64,000 bases of DNA from Camellia lanceoleosa. Lineage: Eukaryota > Streptophyta > Magnoliopsida > Ericales > Theaceae. Positions 58,878 to 64,000 of this stretch are shown in pieces. The notes under the pieces were generated by a model. It made no database searches, was not told the origin of the DNA, and was given only the letters and a program-made list of their open reading frames with translations. Numbering within the stretch: the first letter of the stretch is position 1; each line of letters opens with the position of its first letter. The stretch covers positions 3,286,001 through 3,350,000 of the forward strand of contig CM045762.1 in the NCBI GenBank assembly GCA_025200525.1. Direction: 5' to 3'. The position numbers and the translations under genes were made by a program.

Positions 58878-59850
58878 CATCTCTTCTATAGTTCTATTCT
58901 TCTTTTCTACTACACCATTTTGTTGAAGGGTTCTAGATGTTGAAAAATTATGTCCAATACTATGCTCATCACAAAACAATTTAAATTTCTCATTTTTAAG
59001 TTCTCTATCATGGTCGGTTCGAATATTAGAAATAAGAAAGTCTTTTTCATTTTGAATTTTACGACAGAGTTTTGTGAAAGAAAAAAAGGTTTCATCTTTG
59101 TGTGCTAAAAACATAACTCATGTAAATCTTGAATAATCATCAACAATAACAAGACAATAATGTTTACCACCTAGACTAGATGTCCTTGAGGGACCAAATA
59201 AATCCATATGCAATAGTTGTAAAGGTCTAGTTGTGGAAATATGAGATTTTGATTTAAATAATGTTTTAGTTTGTTTTCCTTGTTGACAAGCACTACAAAG
59301 ATGATCTTTTTCAAATTTAATTTTTGAAAGTCCAATAACCAAATCATTTCTCAAAAGTTTAGCAATTAAATCCATATGAGCATGACTAAGTCTTCTATGT
59401 CATAACCAATTATTTTCATTATTAACATATAAACACTTAACATCATTGGCATAAAGATCATTAAGATGAAAACATAAACATTATCATGGCAATTACCAAT
59501 GAATAAAGCTTTATGATCATTTGTGCTTTTAATTGTGCAATGTGATTTATCAAAAATAACTCGATTACCTTTATCACATAATTGACTAATACTAAGTAGG
59601 TTATACTTAAGTCCATCAACAAGTAAAACATTTTCAATAGAAGGGTTAGGAGTATCTTGATACTACAAATACCAATGATTTTTCATTTCTTGTTGTCTCC
59701 AAAAGTAATAAATCCTCCATCTTTCGATGATAGTTTAGTAAAGAATGATTTATCTTCGGTCATATGTCTAGAACATTCACTATCAAGGTACCACTTCCAT
59801 TCTCTAGCTTTAGACTTAAAGCAAACCTACAAGATGACAATCAAGTGTTG
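58878..59850 (-). pseudogene. Copia element 2 protease and integrase N-terminal part
   Basis: The protease active site reads KWYLDSECSRHMT at about 59795-59758 (Copia DSG-type site with Glu in place of Gly). The integrase zinc region is RRLSHAHMDLIAKL, CSACQQGKQTKTL (59400-59260), and the core has LLHMDLFGP, CLVIVDDYSRFT (59220-59118), then DETFFSFTKLCRKIQNEK and NGVVEKKNRTIEEM (59095-58880). A stop divides it near 59116. The frame stops where the LTR at 58877 begins, and its continuation is at 56828. Confidence 0.85.
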
Positions 59851-61441
59851 GTTTTTGGTACCCATAGTTTCTTGGGTCCTTCTTGGTCAGTTTTGTTAGA
59901 TCTCTTAATAATCCAAATCTTTTTAATTCCTATGTTTATATTCTTTTTGAATGGACAAAAAGATATATAATGGTCTTTCTTTCTACAATAATGACAAGTA
60001 ATATGAGGGTGTGTCATGAGAGGTGCATTTTCAAAAATTATATTGAGATTCTTTTGTTTCTTAATAGGGTCATATTCAATACCCGTTTTTATCAAAAACA
60101 CATATTTGATTTTCAAGAAGTATGTTAAGATTATCTCTACCTTTTACAAAATTTTCAAGTGTTTTTGTTAAATCATCAACATTGTTTTTTAAAGTAGTTT
60201 TCTCATTAGAGATGGTATCAAAATTATTTTTTAAACTAATTTTTTCTTTATTTAATTATTCTACATTAATAGATAAAGATGCAACAGATTTCTTCAACAC
60301 ATTATTTTTGACACAAACTTTTCTAAATTCATTTGATAGTTCATGGAATACACGTTCAAGTTCTTCATAAAGAGTAGTTATCTCATCTTGAGCAGAGTTT
60401 TCATCTTCAAGAGCCATGAGACATAAGTTGGCTACTTCATTTTCAATTTCATTACTTGAACTTTCATCTTCACTTTCTTCCTAAATTGCTACCATGGCCT
60501 TTTTGTTTCTTTTGTAGTCTTTTCCATGATTCTTCAATTTTGGACAATCCATCATCATATGTCCGGATTTTTGCACTCATAGCAAATAATTGGCTCTTTT
60601 TTGTAATCTTTGTTGTACTTTTTCTTGAAAGGTCTTCTTCCTCCATAATTGTTTTTCTTGAAGTGCTTTTTGAGATTTCTACTAAACACGGCATAGCTTT
60701 TATCCTCCTTTGGAGTTTTCATGTTCTTCTTCATTTGATGAGGCTTTGAATGCAATTCCACTTTTCTTTTGTTTTCAACATCTTCATGTCCTTTCATGGT
60801 GATCTCATGAGTTATAAGGAGACCCATAAGCTCATCAATCCAAGTGTGGAGAGATCTCTGGCTTCTATAATGGCGGTGACCTTTGCTTCCCAATTCTTTG
60901 GTAAACACCTAAGAATTTTCTTACCAACTCACTTGTTAGTATAAGTTTTGCCACGAGATTTCAAAGTGTTTACAATTTGATAAATATAGTAAACATACTT
61001 GAAATAGATTCATCAGAATTCATTTTAAACAATTCATAACTACGAACAAGCATATCAATATGAGATTCTTTTACTTGGTTTGTACCTTCATAAGTTACTT
61101 CAAGTTTGTCCCAAATTTCTTTTGCTGAATCACAACTTGAAATTCTATTATACTCCTTAGAGTCTAATCCACAAACAAGGATGAGTTTGGTTTTAGCAAT
61201 GGCTTGTAATAAATTGTGATCCCTCTCATTACATTCATCTTGGTTTAGGTACACTAATATTGTCTACTAATTTGGTAGGAATTTTTGGACCTTTGGTGAC
61301 AATAATCCACATAGCATAATCAGTGGCTTGTAAGTATAGGGTCATCTTATCTTTCCAATGACTATAGTTATTTCCGTCAAATAATGATGGCCTATTGGTG
61401 GCTTGTCCTTCAGTAGTGCTAGTGCTAGCTAATGTTGGCAT
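59851..61441 (-). pseudogene. Copia element 2 gag, broken
   Basis: Starts at ATG 61441 (MPTLASTSTTEGQ, then FDGNNYSHWKDKMTLYLQATDYAMW). It continues in pieces: LNQDECNERDHNLLQAIAKTKLILVCGL and EIWDKLEVTYEGTNQVKESHI (61254-60970), the linker, a first zinc knuckle CYECKNPD (60580-60560, interrupted), a coiled-coil-like K/N/E/L-rich stretch at 60380-60120, and a second zinc knuckle CHYCRKKDHYISFC (60008-59967). Two knuckles and a long Gag with a coiled coil resemble the SIRE/Maximus type of Copia, but that lineage call is tentative. Several frameshifts and stops are present. Confidence 0.82.
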
Positions 61442-61484
61442 GGATCGAAACTTTTAGATGGTTAAATCTAAAGCAAGAGTCTAG

Positions 61485-61496
61485 GCTTTGATACCA
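61485..61496 (-). promoter_or_regulatory. Primer binding site of Copia element 2
   Basis: On the minus strand TGGTATCAAAGC follows the 5' LTR end by two bases. It matches initiator tRNA-Met priming sites with one change. Confidence 0.88.
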
Positions 61497-61498
61497 AT

Positions 61499-62542
61499 TG
61501 TTATCCAAAAGATAATCTAAGAGGGGGGTGAATTAGGTTTTTATAATTAAAATTAATAATACCCTAATGAAAATTATGACTAGCACAATAGATAAATATA
61601 ATTAATGAAATAAAAATAATTAAAATAAGTGTCTTAACAATTATGTTAGTTAATGATTTTCGCATAGTAAAAATGTGAAATATAGCTATGGCAATTTAAA
61701 ATAAAATAAAAAGATAAGGGAGAGAGAGGCAAACAAATTTATAGTGGTTAGACTTCAACTCGACTCCTCGTCCACTCCTTACGCTTCACTTGAGATTTTC
61801 CACTATACTCTAGCTTCGAGTGCTAGCAACCTTTTCACAGATGGAGCAATCCTCCACAGATTTTACACTGACTTTCTAACTCAAGAACACCGAGTGTACT
61901 ACACTCTTACAAGATTGAAAAGAATGTGTTTTTGCTTTCACAGAAAGCTACAAGAATTATCTCTTAAAGATAGATATAAAAATGAAACTCTGGTTTTTCT
62001 GTAAACCTCATACAGGAAAGATGGGTTTAAAGTTATAAGGCTCAGTGTATAATTTCTGAGAATAGATGTGAGTAATTATAGATTAAAGAATATTTTCAGG
62101 TTTTTGTAACTTGTTTACATTAGAGGCTTTGGTATATATAATAAAAATTATAGCTGTTTCTAACCGTTGTAGTCAATTAAATTTATAGCCGTTATACTTC
62201 CATCATTATCAATTTGAATATCTTCAACTCCATCATTACAAATTTGAATATCTTCCACTTAAACCTTTTGAATTGCTGTTGTGTTGAGCTATTTGAACCT
62301 CTGTTTTGGGTTGTTTGAACTCCTGATTTAATTAAATATTAAATACATTCTAACAAAATTTAGGTGAGAAATAATGGGACAAAATAAAATTTGATTTTAT
62401 TAAAACATAAAATCATCAAAATAAATGTTGATTCTATTTTTCTTTTTCAAATAAATCATCAAAATAAATTTTGACTATATTTTTCTCTTCCAAATTAATT
62501 AAAACATAAATAAATAAATCATCAAAATAAATAAGTCTAACA
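61499..62542 (-). mobile_element. 5' LTR of Copia element 2
   Basis: A 1,044-bp LTR with minus-strand start TGTTAGACTTATTT (62542) and end TGGATAACA (61499). Outer target duplication ATATA (62543-62547) equals that at 51835-51839, giving a complete 10.7-kb element including the inserted LTR. Confidence 0.93.
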
Positions 62543-62589
62543 ATATATATAATCAAAAAAAAAAAAAAATTATCTTTCTAACTAAAAGG

Positions 62590-62940
62590 TAGGAGTAAAT
62601 TACACTTTAGCTCTAAAAGGTTTTTTTATTTTTATTTTTTTTTCCCTACTTGCGCTTTGAAATTTCAAATTTTTTCCAATTCATTTTTAAAATTAATGTT
62701 TGTTTAAAATTAGACAAAAAATGTCATATTAACTGTCACATAATATAAAAATATATATTATTATATTAAGATTCATGTTTGTGTCAGAGTTGAGAGTTAT
62801 ACATAATAAAATATTTTGTTATCACGTGATTGTTAATGTGTCATTTTTTGTTTAATTTTGGATATAAGTTTACTTTTAGATAAAATTGAGAACAATTTGA
62901 AATATGAAGGGTAAAGTGAAAAAAAATAAACTTTAAAAAT
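62590..62940. mobile_element. Foldback MITE-like element 1
   Basis: Left arm (about 62625-62745) and right arm (about 62820-62935) are diverged reverse complements: for example CAAATTTTTTCCAATTCATTTTT pairs with the complement of AAAATTGAGAACAATTTG, and GACAAAAAATGTCATATTAACTGTCAC with the complement of GTGATTGTTAATGTGTCATTTTTTG. No coding capacity. Exact ends and target duplication are unclear. Confidence 0.6.
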
Positions 62941-63009
62941 CAAAATAAAAAGGAGGTAGCTTGTTTCTGATGGACGGTGCTGTTGGGTTCGTGGGGTCTA
63001 TCACGGGTC

Positions 63010-63265
63010 CTATTTCGATAATTTGAACCGTTAAATGTGTAGAGTTCGTCAAGTACTTTATTCCTATAAAAAATTACGCTAATCGGATATTAATAGTTAA
63101 TTGATCGGATCAGATTTTTGTCAATAATTTATTTGGAAAATTATATTTACCATTGACAAAAATTTGATCTGATCAAGAAGTTATGAATATTCGATCAACG
63201 TGATTTTTACAAGAAATAAAGTAATCGGCGAGTTCTACACATTGAGCGATTCATTATCAAAATAG
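63010..63265. mobile_element. Foldback MITE-like element 2
   Basis: Arms of ~118 bp (63010-63126 and 63147-63265) are inverted repeats around a ~20-bp loop. Paired blocks include CTATTTCGATAAT, AATGTGTAGA, TACTTTATT, GATCGGATCAGATTTTTGTCAAT and their complements. The arms are roughly three-quarters identical by eye. The RNA would form a long imperfect hairpin. Confidence 0.75.
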
Positions 63266-63353
63266 AATAGTAATAGTAAGCTCTCCGCAGGTCTATGACA
63301 TGCTTCAATCAATCAGGTGAAGAAAACCTAGCCCATAAAAAAATGACCAAAGC

Positions 63354-63559
63354 TATGTTTGATTTTGATTTTTTGACTAAAAAACACAAAAGACAAATTT
63401 GACTACGTAAGTCAATAAGACAAAATGTCACATCTAAACTACAATCATTACACTTTTTCTCTCATATAAGTCAAAAAAGCCGAAAACAAAAACCAAACGA
63501 GGTTAGAAAAGCCAAATAGCCAGGCTATTTTAGTTCTTTCCAAACGAAGACCAAACATA
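63354..63559 (-). mobile_element. MITE-like element 3
   Basis: Bounded by TATGTTTGATTTTGA on the left and GAAGACCAAACATA on the right, an imperfect terminal inverted repeat. Its interior, when reversed, aligns with element 4 (GTGAGAAAAAG...GTAATGTTTTGTCTTATTGA against the complement of TCAATAAGACAAAATGTCAC), so they are one family in opposite orientation. Confidence 0.6.
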
Positions 63560-63585
63560 AAAGAGATGAAATGTAATTTATCCTA

Positions 63586-63796
63586 AAGGGTTGGTTTGGG
63601 AAGTGTGTTGATTTTTTTGACTTTTTGACTTTTTTAACCTAGGGTTAAAAAGTCTCGTTTGCAAATGACTTTTTAACTTTTTGTGAGAAAAAGAATATAA
63701 CGATATAAGTTGAATGTAATGTTTTGTCTTATTGAGCTAAAAAATTTATTTTATTTTTTTGTGATTAAAATAACTCAAAATCCAACCAAACCCTTC
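63586..63796 (+). mobile_element. MITE-like element 4
   Basis: Bounded by AAAGGGTTGGTTTGGG and CCAACCAAACCCTT. Internally homologous to element 3 in inverse orientation. About 210 bp, AT-rich and non-coding. Confidence 0.6.
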
Positions 63797-64000
63797 TTCT
63801 CAAACGAAGTCAAAATTTATCTAATTTGATGAAAATGTAAAATGATAATGAGAAATGAATAGGGATAATTAAGATTGTTGTTGAACGTACACAGTGGACT
63901 TTAAATTTTGCATTTATGAACCAATTAAATAATTTGTAAGAATTAATATATGCTGCAAAATGTTGTTATTAAAGATTGCCGTAAGCTATTCAATGCGACA
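63797..64000. other. AT-rich intergenic DNA
   Basis: Nothing recognisable before the window ends. Confidence 0.5.

Larger units (their letters stand above)
56828..58904. repeat. 27-bp direct repeats flanking the inserted LTR
   Basis: 56828-56854 and 58878-58904 are the same 27-bp stretch of the integrase gene with two mismatches. Each copy abuts an end of the inserted LTR exactly, so this looks like a target-site duplication, but it is far longer than expected for an LTR element. Confidence 0.85.

Overview
This is nuclear DNA from a flowering plant, probably a eudicot. It is AT-rich and contains CACTA, Copia and Gypsy elements of plant type, plus one spliced plant gene. There is no sign of prokaryotic, organellar or viral genome organisation. 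The only convincing host gene is at the left end on the minus strand (ATG at 3688, stop at 832). It has four exons and encodes a 168-residue protein that I recognise as a style cell-cycle inhibitor 1 (SCI1) homologue. Almost everything else is transposable element, mostly nested and decayed. Layout, left to right: (1) 1-3910, the SCI1-like gene, its site-II-rich promoter and microsatellites. (2) 4303-4510, a 49-bp tandem repeat, then 4685-5832, a complete non-autonomous CACTA element (TSD AGA) holding a small tRNA-like segment. (3) 5930-16306, two copies of one ~2-kb long terminal repeat flanking an array of ~680-bp repeats (seven units), itself split by a 2.25-kb solo LTR (8352-10605). (4) 16307-16721, a mosaic of LTR fragments. 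(5) 16722-22101, a Copia element with 5' LTR, PBS, gag and pol, cut off inside RNase H by the next element. (6) 22102-41228, a Gypsy complex of three long LTRs (A 22102, B 26495, C 39300) with decayed internal sequence, a minisatellite and a 2.05-kb solo LTR; it ends in a 100-N scaffold gap (41229-41328). (7) 41887-51312, a full-length Tekay/Del-type Gypsy element (TSD TACAA, 2.4-kb LTRs), structurally complete but frameshifted. (8) 51840-62542, a full-length minus-strand Copia element (TSD ATATA). Its integrase gene is split by a third copy of the LTR family of region 3, and it carries an antisense gene-like block near its 3' LTR. (9) 62590-63800, four foldback MITE-like elements, then AT-rich DNA. 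Items of most interest: a 27-bp duplication flush with both ends of the LTR at 56855-58877, far longer than the 4-6 bp retroviral-type integrases make; arrays of CpG-rich palindromes upstream of the TATA box in several LTR families; a dimeric higher-order structure in the 680-bp array; a systematic ACTG/CTTG difference between the two LTRs of the Tekay element that looks technical; and the gene-like block inside the second Copia element. No element here looks autonomous as sequenced, and I did not find a convincing new enzymatic system. Boundaries given with TSDs are read directly from the sequence; those in the Gypsy A/B/C complex are approximate.
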